A stretch of 64,000 nt of DNA from Eremophila alpestris peregrina. Lineage: Eukaryota; Chordata; Aves; Passeriformes; Alaudidae. The notes under the pieces were generated by a model. The model made no database searches, was not told the origin of the DNA, and saw only the letters and a list, made by a program, of their open reading frames with translations. The position numbers and the translations under genes are program-made. The stretch lies in contig WMCF01000112.1 in the NCBI GenBank assembly GCA_009792885.1, positions 170,517 through 234,516 of the forward strand, read 5' to 3'. The first letter of the stretch is position 1; every line of letters begins with the position of its first letter. Positions 51,161 to 64,000 of this stretch are shown here, piece after piece.

Positions 51161-52776
51161 ATTCATACTGTCTATTGGACATAGACACAGTGTTTAAATA
51201 TGGCTGTCACTGGGTCATTGTCCAGTGATGGACACATCTTTAGAATCAGTTTTCCATCTCTGTGAAACAGATCTATTGGCCCAGCCAAATAATCTGCTTG
51301 ATTTTGAGGGGATAAGTACAATAACAGCCAGCTTTGTTATTGGCTAAGACTGAAATTAATGAAGTTTTTGTTTCCTCATTTGGGGTAATTGAGCTCATCT
51401 GACAAAGTGATGAGGTTTGGTGAGGGAGGATTCTGTGATGCTTTAATTTACTGTCTTATTTTATTAGTTATAAAGAATATTCATACTTTATGCAAGTGCT
51501 TTACAGCTGTAAAAGAAGATAAACTCGATTTTAAAATGGAGATTTAACCTGAGAAGTTTCCATGTGAAGAGCATGGCTCTCATCTGTGCTGGCTGTTCCT
51601 TGTTCAGTCCCACCTGCACCAGTCACCTGGAGCAGCAGCAACCTTGAGGCTCTTGCTGTTCTCCAAGTTCTGCATCAGGTCAGACCCAGCCTGCCTGGAT
51701 TGCAGCCCTTAATGAAGGGTTTTCTAATCTGAGAATGCTGCCACACCTGCTGAAGTGCTGGGAACACAAGAGGTACCAAAGGTAAACTCAGAACCAAAAT
51801 ATCAGGGCTTCCTGGCTTCCAGTAAAATCTTTACTCTGCTTTCTTTCTCTTTGGGGAAATCTGTTTTCCTTCGATGCCAAGGACTTTGTTTTAGATGTTG
51901 TATCCTTCAGAACAACAAATCACTCTGCAGCAATTTAAGTAATCTTTGCAAATGTTTATTTCTCCCTACACTTTCCTCCTTTATTTGTAAAATAGGATTA
52001 ATAGTACTGTGTGAGTGTGGTAGGTTATTGCTGGTTTCATTGAAATAATAGTGGGATATTTTGCATTATGGACTCATCCTCAGGGGACTCTCTCAGAGTT
52101 ATCCATAAGCTAAAAACCCCCAGATTTTCAACTTCCATGATCAGCAAATGAAGGAGAACCAGTGCATGGGTTGATTTTGAGGGGCTGCAGATCAAAAGAG
52201 CCCACAGTGGATTATCCAGAGTGTTCATGGGACAGCACCCTGAGCAATCCCCAGGGATCAGATCCAGTCCTTTGCATTCATTGAGCAGGTTGATATTTCT
52301 GTACTTTATAACTCATCTTCCTAAGCAGCTTTTCAGAGTTCTGTACCAATATTGACAAGGGCTTCCCATTTTTGGGAAGATGAGTTCATGGAGCTCTTGT
52401 GAAGAGGCCAATCATGAGCTGATTACTTGAGGTGCCTTAAGTCATTTGGGTATGGAGGATATCAGTTATGGTTACATTTTGCTGTTTTAATTTAACAAAA
52501 AGATCAGCCTGGACAAAAACCATGGTCCTGATTGCAAAAGATAAGGTGGAAAGGTCTACTCTAATTTATAATTGGTATTCTAAAGTCATTTTAATCATGC
52601 TTTCATCTTGTTTCAAAGCATAAATTTAGTTTTAAATACACACATATTTTGGAGTAATGATGGACAATTACTGAAATATTCAGAGACCTGGAATGATTTG
52701 CATATTTACAAGTGGCTTGTTTTTATCTAACATCTACTTAAGCTTTGGGTATGTCACTGCCATGAACCACCAGGTG

Positions 52777-52904
52777 AAAAAAAAATTTAAAAATAACCCA
52801 AACAACAGCAAAAAAACCAAAACAAACAAAAAACCCCCAAAACCAAAAAAATAAACCATAAAAAAACAAAACAAAACAAAAAAAACCCACAGACAAAACA
52901 AAAA
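52777..52904. repeat. A-rich simple repeat, (CAAAA)n type
   Basis: About 128 bp of almost pure A and C on the + strand, including consecutive ACAAA units at 52866-52880. The minus strand therefore shows a Phe/Trp/Gly-rich open frame that is low-complexity and not a gene. CR1 elements lack poly(A) tails, so this is not a CR1 end. Confidence 0.9.
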
Positions 52905-55900
52905 GTTGAAATATTTCTTTGTTCTTGTCTACTTTAGGAGCCCATGGAGAAAGCGGATAGAGCTCTGAAAAAATACCCAAGTTAGTTTTTGTTGTTGAAG
53001 TGGGAAAGTTTTGTGCAGTGCATCAGAAGTGTCAGGCTAACAGGGTACAAGGTGCTGAGCTGGGAGAAACTTCCCCAGGCTCCCTTTGTACTGACAGCTC
53101 TAACCCAAATCCAGCCTTCCCTTCCTGAGTCACTCTGCCTTTGTGCAAGATCAGGGATTTCTGTCTCCTCTCAGCCTTGTTCAAGGCAGCACAAACCCCT
53201 CTGATCTGTGTGTTTATTGAACACTGATTTATGGCTCATTTGCACAGATTTGGACTGCAGGTAATCCAACCACTCAGTGCAGCTCTGATGTGGTTAAAGG
53301 AAAAAAATGTGTATTTTGGATGTTTGTGAAACATAAGAAGCCAAACATGTGTCATGTATGGATCTATCCTGGCCATGCAGCAGTATCTTTAATTTACAAT
53401 TTCTGTAGCTGTGCTGGTTTTTGACATTGCTCAGACTCAATTAAGACTAATGTGAGTGCAGTGCAGAGTTTTGGCACTTGACTCTGCTGGAAAGGGTTTG
53501 TGGTACAAGACTAGAATTTTCTGTTTAGGACATCAGTGCAGTTGTTTTTTGTTTCAGCAGCAAGAAAGGGAGAGATAAAAGTTCAGGAAATTATTCACTT
53601 GTCAGAAAAGTTGTGGAAGTGGCAGAGACTTTGATGGTCTCTGCAGCACTCAGTAAGCAGTGTATGCTGTGCTTTGTAAAACTGCTCACTGCAGTATTTA
53701 CTGGTGAAGTGTTGAGTGTTTTCTACCCCCTGACCCCTGTGTTTTCATCTGTGTTACTTTTTCATGTCAGCCCTTTGCTTTAACTGCTGGGTGTGCATCT
53801 CACAGCAGCAGTGATCACTGAGCAAAGCAGGAGTGGTTCTTAGCTGAGAATTCCTGCTTGGGCTGCTGCTGGAATTGCAGATTGTTCCTGGATCTTGCAG
53901 GTTTGACACTCTGGAGTGTAAGCCCATACTTGCCATGCCTTGAAAGGATTTTTTCAAGTCCTCTGTGTTCTTCATTCATTTGGATTCTTTGCATGGTTTT
54001 CATTTCAGTGAAAAACTCATCGTTTTTCCTGTGTCAGTGGTTTATTTCCCCATTTGTACTGTGGTTGAGAGTCCTCACTTGGCTAGCCAGGAGAGAGAAT
54101 AATGGAGGGGTAGGACTGAAAAAAATGTCATGTTGTTCTGTTCATATATATGGCTTCTGGATAAATCCCTGAATTACTGCATTGAAGTTGCTTGAAATTT
54201 TACAGTCTTTGCTGACAGGAAAACTAGGAGAATCTATCAGCAGTGCACAGTGGATGGGCCACATTCCTCAAATAATCCAGTCAATTAAAAATTGATTTTT
54301 GTTCTAGGCAGCATGGTGGTAATGTAGTGGGGAGACAGTGTATGCATTACCAACAGAGCTCCCATCAGTTAAGTGATATTTAGGTGATCTTCTGTCATGG
54401 GAGAAAGCAGTGCAGTTGATGATCTTTGCTACTGAAGAAGCTAAATTGAAGTGTCAGATACCAGAATTGCATTTTATTTCTAATATGTTGGCCTGCCAGC
54501 CTGGGAGAAGCTCTGTGAAGTCTGCGAATACAAAGGGACAAAAGTGCTAAATCTAGCAGAAACTGAATGGTTTGGGGAAGAGGCTATAGCACAGCTTTTA
54601 GAGCCTTTCAATGCATTTAAAGAATTGAATCTTGTACTTCAGTTGCTGGACCTTTTGTCTACTGCCTCTCTCCCTTTTCCTGGCAGCAGCTCCAAAGTAA
54701 ATGAAAGAGATGCATGATCTAAATTGCAGCAGTCTTGTTTATTTTTCTTTTTTTTAAACACCCCTTAAAGTAGCTGAAGTGAGAACAAAAGAAAGGCCCA
54801 AATTATTAATTGAAAAATGTGTAGAATGAGATTTTTTCCCTCAGGTGTGTACAATTCTGAGCTGCATAAGTTAAAGAGGCTTCTTCCCACTATCAGAAAT
54901 GTGGAAAGGTGCAGTCACAAAGATTGGGCTCTATCTTCAGCACACCCTGGGAGCCTGCAGTAGGAGACACAAACTGAGATCAGTCTGCTCTTGTCTTGAG
55001 TCGTTGAAGCATCTGCTGCTAAAGACAGCTTTGCAAATTTTCCAGCAGAATAGAAAACACGCAGGAAGTTTCACTTCAGGTTCTTGGTAAGCACAGGATG
55101 CTGCAATCACATCTGCTCTTGGTTATGAAACATCACAACTTCACACCAAAGGTGTTACTTAGATATTTTTGTTTGTTTGTTTTGATTTTGTTTTTAACAT
55201 GATAAAGGCTTTTCCCTTCTTTTTCTTTCAAAAGCAGTTGTAGGATGTCCTGGTGCATCTGTGCTTCCCCTAAAAGGTGGCTGCATTTCTGTGGCAGGTG
55301 ATCCCTAAACTCTTCTCCAGACCTCTTGGAGGTTCAGGTCCTTAATTACTGCCAAGTGCTTTATAATGCTCAGGTGAAAGGAGTGGGAAAAATTGAAAGC
55401 AGGCTTGTGCTTTACCTGATTTTTAAATGGAGAGTGTTACTTCTGTGCTTAATTGCTTTACATCTAAGCTCTTTGTCGTGGTGATGTTTTAGTCACATAT
55501 TGACATGCTCCTCACCTTGGCTCAGCTTTCAACCTGCAGCTTTGTGTGTTTGTGAAATGAGTGTATCAGAGGCAGGCTGGGAGGATGGACAGTCATCTGT
55601 GAGGTGTTTCACATCAGCCAGTTTGCAAAGGAGATGGTACATTTCCAAACAGAGCAATCCAAAATTGTTTTCTGTAGAAAAGATTGGTACCAAAAAAAAA
55701 GAAAAGAAAAAAAAAGTTGGCCATCAGTGCAGTTATTTCTTAGCATCATGTTTAATTCTAACCTAGGTTTTAATAATTGAAAATCTTCCATAAAAGATTA
55801 TTTCACCTGTTAGTAGATTTCTTCATTATTTTATTACTAGGCTGTATAAAGCAAAAATAAATCACAAATTCCCTTTAAATGTTTTTCTTGGGGTGAAATG

Positions 55901-57200
55901 TTGCTGGGTTTTAGTGCTTTGATAGGGGAACAAAGATAAAGAAAAACAAGAAATATGTTTCTGGGCCTCAGAACTCTTCAGCATGATTTGAATACAAGTG
56001 GCTGACTGTGATAAGTGTGTTTGGCTCCCTTCTGTTAATTACAGTATTTCTAATGAGACTAATTTGACAGCCCCTGTGTCATAATGTGCTGAATAGTTCC
56101 TGCACTATCACTTGGAGGAGAAGCCTCCTCCCCACCCTGTGAATAGTTTTGGATGGATTAGAATTTCAGAAGGTCTGTGCCACAAGCAGATACTTGTTCT
56201 CTGTTCAGTTGGAATCATTTGTCTGTTCTATAAATGGACAAACTTTTCCCAGGCATTGACAGAGAAAGTAAAAAGTGGGGTCAGACACATTCTCTTAAAA
56301 TGTCTTTTTAAGCCAAGTGCCTTATTTCATTGGATTTTTTTGTGTACAGATGACAGTTTCCTCAATTTGTTGCTGTGAGTGACAGTTAGCTTACTGCAAA
56401 CACAAATTCTTTTATTTTCTCTGGGTTACATTAAGTACAAGGCATTTTTAAATTTTATTTGTTGTTCTTTTTTCCGTGTAATAGTGCAAAACCAAACTGA
56501 CTACTAATCTCAAGATCAAAGCTAGATATTGTAATTATCATAATATGGAATTATAAAAATACCCACTGCTGTTTTGTGAAACCAAAGAAACTGTTTCCTC
56601 TTAACTTGAGGTTTGCATTTTGTGAGCAGTTTAAGGAACTCCTTCAGAAGCATTTAGACAAAAATCCAAGAGTTGCCGTAACTTTCCTTTTACAATATTA
56701 TTGTAGTTTTATCCAAACTCCACCAGGTGTTGCCAAAGAACATACAGCCAAGGCAAAGTTTACAGCTGAAGTGGAAGTTGCTCAGAACAAAGGTGTACAT
56801 TTCAGAAACACAGCCATTAAAACCTTTTTCTGAAGCAGGAGAACCTTCCCTACAAATTTCAGAGCATTCCTCTTCTGTTTGTAACTAAACATCAGGAATC
56901 AAACAGTTTGGGACGGAGTTGCATTGTTTATGTGGGTGCCACATTCTTAAAATTTGATTTTTCTTACGAAAGGAAGAGATTCCCTCACAGGCTATAGGTG
57001 AATAATATACTGATTTAATCATTAGTGAAAGAGTACTGTAAATATGCCACTGTGGTGCTGTATAATTTTGGGTGATGGGGTGTCCTGTTAGTAAGATGTT
57101 CAAATTACTGACATTTTGTGTATTTGCTGGGTTTGGGATTTTCTCATTCCAATAAGCAAAGTTGCTACAGACACTTTATTCCTACAGCCTTTGCTAAAGA
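52905..57200 (+). other. RBFOX intron, no exon recognised
   Basis: AT-rich non-coding sequence with short GC-richer patches (for example 53040-53160) and an A-rich stretch at about 55694-55715. I see no gene or named repeat. Confidence 0.55.
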
Positions 57201-57730
57201 CGTTCCTTTCCTTTGTGTGCTTTTTTGTCTTGCTGAGTCGGGAGTTTTGCACATCACAAATCAGTTCTGTTTCAGGGTTTGCCTCATTCTGGGAAGAAAA
57301 TGTGCTTCCAAAAGCCAGGGTTTGCTTGAGGTGATAAGAGCCCCGAAGTTGTGGCTGATGACAGGAGTGCAGTGCAGAGTGCTCAGGCACAGAGCTCTCG
57401 GTGGCAGCAGGAATCAATCCCGAGCCCTGGCGCGGAGCAGTTTCCATCCTGCCTCCCTGGTGAGTCCAGCCACTGTGCTTATGGCACCAAAAGCAATGTG
57501 CATTTTAATTGCTGTCCTTGTTTTTGAACCGCTGCTCGACTGTGGCTGTGGTTTGAGTGAAGAAAGGGTCGTGGGCAGTGCTGGGTGCCAGGAAAGGTGT
57601 GAGCAGGGACTGCTCGTGATGGGGATGCAGAAAATCTGTGTTAGGTGCTGCTCTGAGCCACGAACTTTGAGGGAATCACCTCTGGCAGGTAATTGGGAGT
57701 CTCTAGAATGGCAGCTTTACATTCTATAAA
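57201..57730 (+). other. CpG-elevated block with an open frame and a strong donor-like site; function unknown
   Basis: About twelve CpGs fall between 57201 and 57662, well above the surrounding sequence, including CGCGG at 57431-57435. A + strand frame of 203 codons (57118-57729) crosses the block but resembles no protein I know. CCCTG|GTGAGT at 57455-57465 is an excellent 5' splice-site match. The combination could mark an alternative promoter or first exon of the host gene. It could equally be an old GC-rich repeat with chance motifs. Confidence 0.25.
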
Positions 57731-60700
57731 TGCTGTGATGTTTTCTTTTGTGCTTTAATTAAAGCTCTCGCTTTATTGTTGTGCACAAATGTTTTCTATT
57801 TGAATGTTTATTGAACGTTCAATAGCAACAGGGAAACCCGGATTTTTTGGGGCAGTCTGGCATAATCAGTGCAGAGATAAAGGTGGTTAAAGGAGAAGGA
57901 AGGGGAAAACCTGAAATGTTGCAGTTGTTTGTAGCAGAAACCTGTTCATAAATGTGACTGTAGCTGAGGCTGCACTGACACACTCGCTGCTTGCAAGAAA
58001 TCCAGTGACTTCACCTGGTGCTGTTTAATTAATTATTTATGGAGCATTATCTTTGCTTTCCCTTGGGATGCCATCTCCCGCCTTCCACCCAGAAGTGTCA
58101 ACTGATGATTCGAATGTAGACTGCTTTAATTACTTTAGATCTCAGTAGATGTTAGTGTGTAGGTAATTGGCTCCCTTTCACAACCATGTGAGTGCAGCAG
58201 ATAACTCAATATTGCCGTCGCTTTCCTGGGATCCCATTTCATCCCCATCCCAATGCACTTGGCAAAGAGGGTGGAAAGGGAGAGGAGGAAATATCAATTC
58301 TCCCCCGGAGGTGAGATTGGATCAGTGTTGAAGCTGGTGGGTGTAATGCAGATGCTGTGATCAGGTGCTGAGAGCCAAAACTCCCCTGGCCCTTGTACCA
58401 CTCTGAGCAAAGGCACTGCAGATTGAGCACTGCTCTGATGTGCTCTTATCAGTTTGAGTCGAATGTAAATCCTGTTCCAGCAGCTTTGTCCGACCTGCCT
58501 GTAGCTTTGTTCTGAACCTTTCAGTAACAGTTCACTGAAGCAGAAAGAACCCTGTGAATTGATATTATAAACCTGCATGGTTGCTTTATTCATTGTTGGA
58601 GCAACAGAATATAACAGAAGTATTTATTTTAGTGGATTGAGGGTACTTTTTTTTTTCTTTGCCTATCAACATGAGGAGAGGAAAAATGTTCTAAATGCAA
58701 AAGAGGAAAAGCTAATGCTATAATCATATCCATACCCACTCGGAGCACAATCCCATTGAAAGATAATGCACAACACCATATGTTTAAATTATTTTACACA
58801 TTCAGAGAGATTTTTAAAATCCCAAAGTGTTGTTATTTCCTGCTGATGTAGAAAAAATATCAGGTGGCACTATTATAATCAGGAAATAATAGTCCTGTGG
58901 AAGAAAAGCTTCTCATAATGCACTTAGTCTTTCCAGACAACTGTATTTTTCTAAGCACCACCTACCTGCTCTCTTTGGGACTGAGATGAGCCTGGGCAAT
59001 TCAAGATTGCATTGTATTCACTTTCTTGCTGGTGGGCATTTCTTACTGAAGTTCAAGAGCGTGAAATTTCTCTTTAGTCTCACTGCTTTGATATGGTATT
59101 TGCCTAATAATCAAACAAATTAAAGTGTGGAAAAAATTGATAAAACTGCAATATCTTAAAATGAAGAGGCTGGAACAGTAAATTGAGTTCCTTGTAATAA
59201 TGCTGCGGTGCCATGTTGACCCTTATTCTTGAAAATCAGTTTTTTATGTTGTGCATCAGTAAGATGTGCGCTATTTGAACTTTTCAAGTGTCGTGTAATC
59301 TCAACATTCAGGCATTATACTTGAAGATCTTCTGCAGAGTTTTAATTAACATTTGTGAATTATGCAGATATGGAAGCCCAGCTCTATTGGTAGATGTTTG
59401 TGTGTGTTATCAATGACTTGCTGCTGCTTAAGTCACATCTTCTCTTGTGTGGAACACTTACAAAGTGAGTTTCATTACAACTAAAGAGTTTTTTAAATAG
59501 AAAGCACTCTAAGATGAGAGTTATTTAAGACAGAAATATTTTTGTGTACTGCTCTTAAAATTTCACTGCTTCTTTAAGCGTAGTGTAAGGAGTTTCACAC
59601 TGAAACAGAAATCAGAATAAGTTTGGGTGGATACAAAGCAAACAAAGTGAAATTTTATTAAATGTGATGTAATGGGTGCAGGTGCCTTATGAGTGAAAAC
59701 TCAAAGGGTGTTTTGTTTTTCTTTCTTTCTAAATTTTCCCTTCCAGGTAGAACAGTAAGAAAAGACATTTGAGTTAATTTCACATGTTTAAACAATTTTT
59801 GAGTGGCAGGAATGTTCTTGATGTTCCATATGTATCTGGTTTTTTCTTCACATAGGAAATATTTGCATGACCTTTCCTGGGATGAGTGGTGCTGTTCATC
59901 CTTGGTAAAGGGCTCGGGGGTTTCAGGAGGTCCTGAAGCAGCTGGCAGTGCATTTTTAAAGTGGGTAACACTCAGTTAAGTGGGAATCCTGGATGGGCAT
60001 TATTTGCTTCATTCTCACTTCAGATTCCAGCTACGTAAATCTGACAGCTGGAAATGCAGTAAAATATAAAGAGAAATAAATTTAGTTATTTTTTCAGATT
60101 GCTGTTTTCTTTCTATGTCCCCATACCTCTCATCAATCCAGATGTTTTGTCCATTGACCACAAGACACTTGCATCTCTGGGCTATGAAAACATACCTGCT
60201 TGTGTTAGCAAGATGAATGTTTAACTGATTTAGTAGCCAGGTCGTCTCTCTCTGATCACAGTAAATATTTACATTGATTAGAAGGAAAAACAAGGCCTAT
60301 TTGTGAGGCCAGGAAGTTGTATTCCCTCAAGGTGCTGCTTTTTTTTTTTCCCTGTTTTACATGGTTTTTATTATTATACTTCTTTTCTTCTGAAATAAAA
60401 TATAATATTTCTGAATGGTTTATGGAAAAATCAGGTGTATATGTATAAAAAATAAGGTGTTATGTTTTCACATTTATATATCTTTGTCTTCTAAAGTTTG
60501 TGGAATTCCTTGTGGATCTGATTTTGTATTAAATTTTCAGTCAGAAATTATTCCTCCCATTTTGCACTCTGTAGGACTGTAACACTTGTCCAATGATGAG
60601 CTGCATCCAACATTTTGTTAACTGAAATGGGAAGTGACAGACTGACTAAAAGAAAATGTCCATGTCAAAGAAACAGATATTACTTCTTTCTCACAGATTA

Positions 60701-61046
60701 CTGAGTGCCTGGACACTGAAGACTCTGAGATTGCAGCTGCACTAAGGTTTCATATTGATCTGTGTTAGCCTAATTTGATCAGAAGAGTGACTTCTGTACT
60801 GTGTTATTTTCTTCTGTAGTATTTGATTGAGATGGTCAAACACTGAGAATATTGTGCAGGAAAAGGAGGGATTGGAAAGGAGAGACATTTGAAAAAATAA
60901 TACAGATTTGTTAGATAAATTCCATTTCCATTGATTTTCACTAGGGATATATATCTTTTGATGGCAGCTGTCTTCAAAATAATAGCATAATAGATAATAC
61001 TCTGCTACATAATTTTGTATTTTTATTACTTCTTTTCACTGATATT
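57731..61046 (+). other. RBFOX intron with a conserved-looking segment
   Basis: The stretch at about 57750-58230 is complex sequence rich in TTTAATTA cores with scattered CpGs, the texture of a conserved non-coding element. The rest is AT-rich DNA with nothing recognisable. Confidence 0.35.
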
Positions 61047-61090
61047 TGTAGAATAATTTAATCATCGAGGTTGGTCAGTACCTGCCCACT
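61047..61090 (-). mobile_element. Possible short CR1 3'-end relic
   Basis: TAGAATAATTTAATCATCGAG followed by GTTGGTCAGTACCTGCCCA resembles the antisense CR1 end (TAGAATCATAGAATCATCGAGGTTGG...ACCTCC). Only about 40 bp are comparable, so the call is weak. Confidence 0.3.
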
Positions 61091-64000
61091 CAGCAAAGAG
61101 ATTTTTCTTTATTGTATTGTCAGTGCTTTTTTTTGGCAGAAGAGAAGGAAGCCATAGTTGTTATACAAAAGTATGAAGTTGGAAAATGTTTGAAGAACTC
61201 CAAAATGGGTGTGGAAAAGTATCAGTAATTTCCAGGTTTTGCAGAAGCAGGTCTGGAGTGCAGGGAGGGCTCCATCCTCAAGAACACGGGCTGTGGCTGC
61301 TGTGCAGTTGGATTTTGGCAGGAGGTCACTTTGCACATCAGAGCCCCTGGTCTGAGGAGCCCCTGCCCTGGAGGGTTTGTTCCTTGCTTCAGGGGGCAGG
61401 GATTATAAAGCACTGGGAGATGATCACAGATTCAGAGGTTCTTATATCACATCCAAGGGCTGGGAGCCTTGAGGAAGCAGCATGGGATGGCAGCTCAGGG
61501 GCTCCTGCTCAGGGTGCCTCATCTGCTCTTCTCCAGGTCCTTCAGCACCTCCCTGCAGACACGGAGCCAACCAGCTCATTGCAATCCCTGTCCCAGGTTT
61601 TCCTGAGGAAGGGAGCCCTGCTCTCCCTTCCCACAGTCCCTTTTATACTGTCACCCCTTCAGGGACACGCTGCTTGCTTAAGGTGAAAAAAGTCCACTGG
61701 GAATTTCCTTGCCGATCTCACCTAAAGGAAACACATGATCTGAAAATTAATTTTAAGATGTGAGAAGCCATTAGTCTGCTGTCATTCCCTGGCAAAGATC
61801 TTAATTTTGGTGCCGAACTTTGTATTGGATGTCGTCTGTCAAGTCAAATAAAAATAGCACCAAAAGCTTCCATTTTGTACAAACTGGCAAAAGACTGGTT
61901 GTACACAAGGTAGAAGCCTTAGTGAGCCACGGTAGTTATCACATGGTGTCATCACATCGTTTGCAGAGCAGTTATTAGTTTTATTTTTCCTTGCAGTTGT
62001 GGCTCAGGACAGGGAAAATGGGGTATATTGCTTTCTCTTTCTCTTTTTTTACTCCGGAGATTGCCTGCTTTGTCAAGAGTGCATTTGTTAGTCTCAGTGT
62101 CATATTTATATTAAAGACATAACAGAATCCTACTGCACTATCAATTGCTTTTCATTACCCTTGTCTTGGCTTGCAAAGGTCAGCACCTCGCATGTGAATC
62201 AAATTTGGAAAAAGAGTCTTTTCTTTAGGAGCAGAATTGTAGTCGGAATTTCAGGGCAGTGTGGTTTGAGAAAGTTGATGTAACATCTTCCTGAGCCTCC
62301 TTTTAACAGATAAAGTTAATTCAGCACCTCTGTGTGGGCAGATTGCATTCTCCCCTGTCAGAGTTGCTTTTGTTTTGTTTCTCATTTGAATAATACATTT
62401 GATTACCACGGCAAATGTTGCAACGTATGCACGCCTGACTGTAGTGCCTAATTAACTGATGATAACAAGGCAGGATTGCCCTCTTCTCTTTCATAAGCAA
62501 TCATATACATGACAGTTCTTTTATCTTTCTTCAGAATTGACTTGCTCTCCTGACCCTTGAGCAGCTCCTGTTTTGTGTGTTTACCTCTGATGTCTTTGCA
62601 AGGCTGTTAATTTTCTGTGGCACATCCTATCTAGTTGTAATTAACACATCGAACAGCAAAGAAATAGTTCTGCCTGCAGATGCCTAATGGAGGAATGCTT
62701 TCTTCCAGTAATTATACAGCTTCACTTTGCTCCTTTCCACTGACCTACAAAGGTTTTGGGGTTGGGTTTTCATTGTTTAGTTGGGGTTTTTTTTGAGAAC
62801 TGCAGTTGTATAGTCCTATTTAGGTAGAAGAAACAAACTAAAGCATCAGTTTGTGTACAAAAAATAGTTTACCACCACATAGAAACTTAGGGGCAGTCAC
62901 TGGTAGGTTTGGTAAAGGTCTGAATTTAGTTAAATTTAGTTAAATTGGAGATAAACAGGGCTGTCATCTTGCATGTATTTAATCCTGAAGTCAAAGGCCT
63001 GTTCTTATAATTAGAAACTTCAAGAAGCACTTGACCTATTTTAAGGAAGCGTTGAAGTTGCATGTGCATAAAGCAAATATTTTCCACCATTGTATCTTGA
63101 ACTGAACTTGGATTTCAAACAGATGGAACCAGGATTTCTATTTACTGTTTTACAGCTAGGCTGAGAATAAAGCCATAATGAATCCAAGTTCAAAGAGAGG
63201 AAGGTAGAAGAGGAAAGGTTGGTAGTTACAGCAATAAAAACAGGGGCGAAAAGAACAGCTTTTCTGAAGGACTCAGGCTGGAATAATAATGATAGAATTG
63301 TCTAAATCGATATATCTCTTGTCAGCCTCACGTCTGATGTTTGAATCAGTCAGGCCTTTTCTGCAAGAGCTTTCCTCAGGAATATTGAATTATTTATTAT
63401 TTGTATCTTTTTTCCTTCCTTTCTGATGATTTTTTTTCTTGGGTTGTTTTTTTTTTTTTTTTTCCTAACTTAGTAAAATTTGTTTTTTATGCTGCCAGGT
63501 TCAATGTTGTCTGCTGTTTGATAAATAGCAGTAATTGGGTGTATAGCAGAAGTCATGTAAAAATGTATGACTTCAATTACATCTGGAACAATTTTTTTCT
63601 TTATATTGATCTTTTTTTTTTTTTCTGTATAAGATCTGCTCTTCATAGCCTCCAGTGCTGACTTTTTAAAGAATTACTCTATGTCCATATGTTGGCATGC
63701 ACTTTTGAACCCATGCATATTTTTTAAAAAAAATGGAGTGCTGTCTCAAATCAGTTCTGCCTGAGCAGTAAGTGAAAAATTAGAGTCATTCAAATAGTGA
63801 AATATTCATATTGTATTCTAGTCAGATGAAGGATTGCATTACTCTAAGATTACAATGCCTACTTACAGTCCCTGTTTCTCTTGTCTGAGATAATGAAATG
63901 AGGGTTCTGGCCAATTAATGAAAACATCATTTATTAGCAATTATAATCCAGATAAAATTAAAATATGTGTTTTGAAAGTCATGTGGTAAAATGCTCTCAT
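61091..64000 (+). other. RBFOX intron with a GC-rich patch and a conserved-looking segment
   Basis: A GC-richer patch at about 61250-61680 holds a 166-codon + strand frame that resembles no known protein. The stretch 61770-62520 is complex, repeat-free sequence containing CCTAATTAACTGATGATAACAA and similar homeodomain-type cores, and looks like conserved non-coding DNA. Homopolymer T tracts are at 63447-63463 and 63612-63624. Confidence 0.4.

Larger units (their letters stand above)
43242..52776 (+). other. RBFOX intron, no exon recognised
   Basis: Mostly AT-rich non-coding DNA. GC-richer, CpG-poor patches lie at about 45720-46160, 49640-49870 and 51560-51740, and I cannot assign them to a repeat family. 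Open frames here are short and unlike known proteins. Confidence 0.5.

Noticed and set aside
52738..52980. Minus-strand frame rich in Phe, Trp and Gly, resembling a membrane protein
   Set aside because: It is the translation of a (CAAAA)n-type simple repeat.
57118..57729. 203-codon + strand frame as a protein-coding gene
   Set aside because: No recognisable domain; the block is kept only as a possible regulatory or first-exon candidate.
61186..61686. 166-codon + strand frame
   Set aside because: No domain or homology recognised, in a GC-rich stop-poor patch.
1..64000. Search for bacterial-type systems, CRISPR arrays, tRNA or rRNA genes
   Set aside because: Base composition, repeats and the spliced exon are those of a bird-like nuclear genome; no cloverleaf, array or operon pattern was seen by eye.

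Overview
The window reads as vertebrate nuclear DNA, most likely avian. It is AT-rich and CpG-poor with long non-coding stretches, and it carries CR1 LINE fragments of the bird type, including 3' ends that run into remnants of the ATTCTATG tail. Nothing looks bacterial: there are no operons, and no open frame over 100 codons resembles a known protein. I found no tRNA, rRNA or CRISPR array.

The only coding sequence I recognise is one small exon at about 10.7-10.9 kb on the + strand. It has a branch point, polypyrimidine tract and AG (10668-10696), about 134 nt of 5' UTR, an ATG at 10831, 29 codons, and a CAG|gtaatg donor at 10917/10918. The peptide (MLSSQGVVLHPYGVP..., ending GLVQ) is an alternative N-terminus of an RBFOX-family splicing regulator. 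It would splice in phase 0 to the shared GNQE... exon, which is not in this window. On this reading, the roughly 10.7 kb upstream and 53 kb downstream are introns of one very large RBFOX gene (RBFOX1 or RBFOX2; paralogue unresolved).

Layout: 1-7.4 kb, unremarkable non-coding; 7.4-7.75 kb, a possible solo LTR; 8.6-8.9 kb, an ancient CR1/L3-like LINE relic; 9.6-12.4 kb, the exon with dense, high-complexity flanks that look like conserved non-coding DNA and a striking seven-CpG cluster at 11337-11356; 14.7 kb, a sequencing artefact (a complete Nextera mate-pair junction adapter embedded in the assembly); 15.8-17.0 kb, a long antisense CR1; 26.2 kb and 38.2 kb, two local tandem duplications; 27.7 and 43.0 kb, two sense CR1 3' ends; 52.8 kb, an A-rich simple repeat; 57.2-58.2 kb and 61.8-62.5 kb, CpG-elevated or conserved-looking blocks that may be regulatory or contain unannotated alternative exons.

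I see no new multi-gene system. The most useful points are the RBFOX exon with its upstream ORFs, the CpG cluster, and the adapter artefact.
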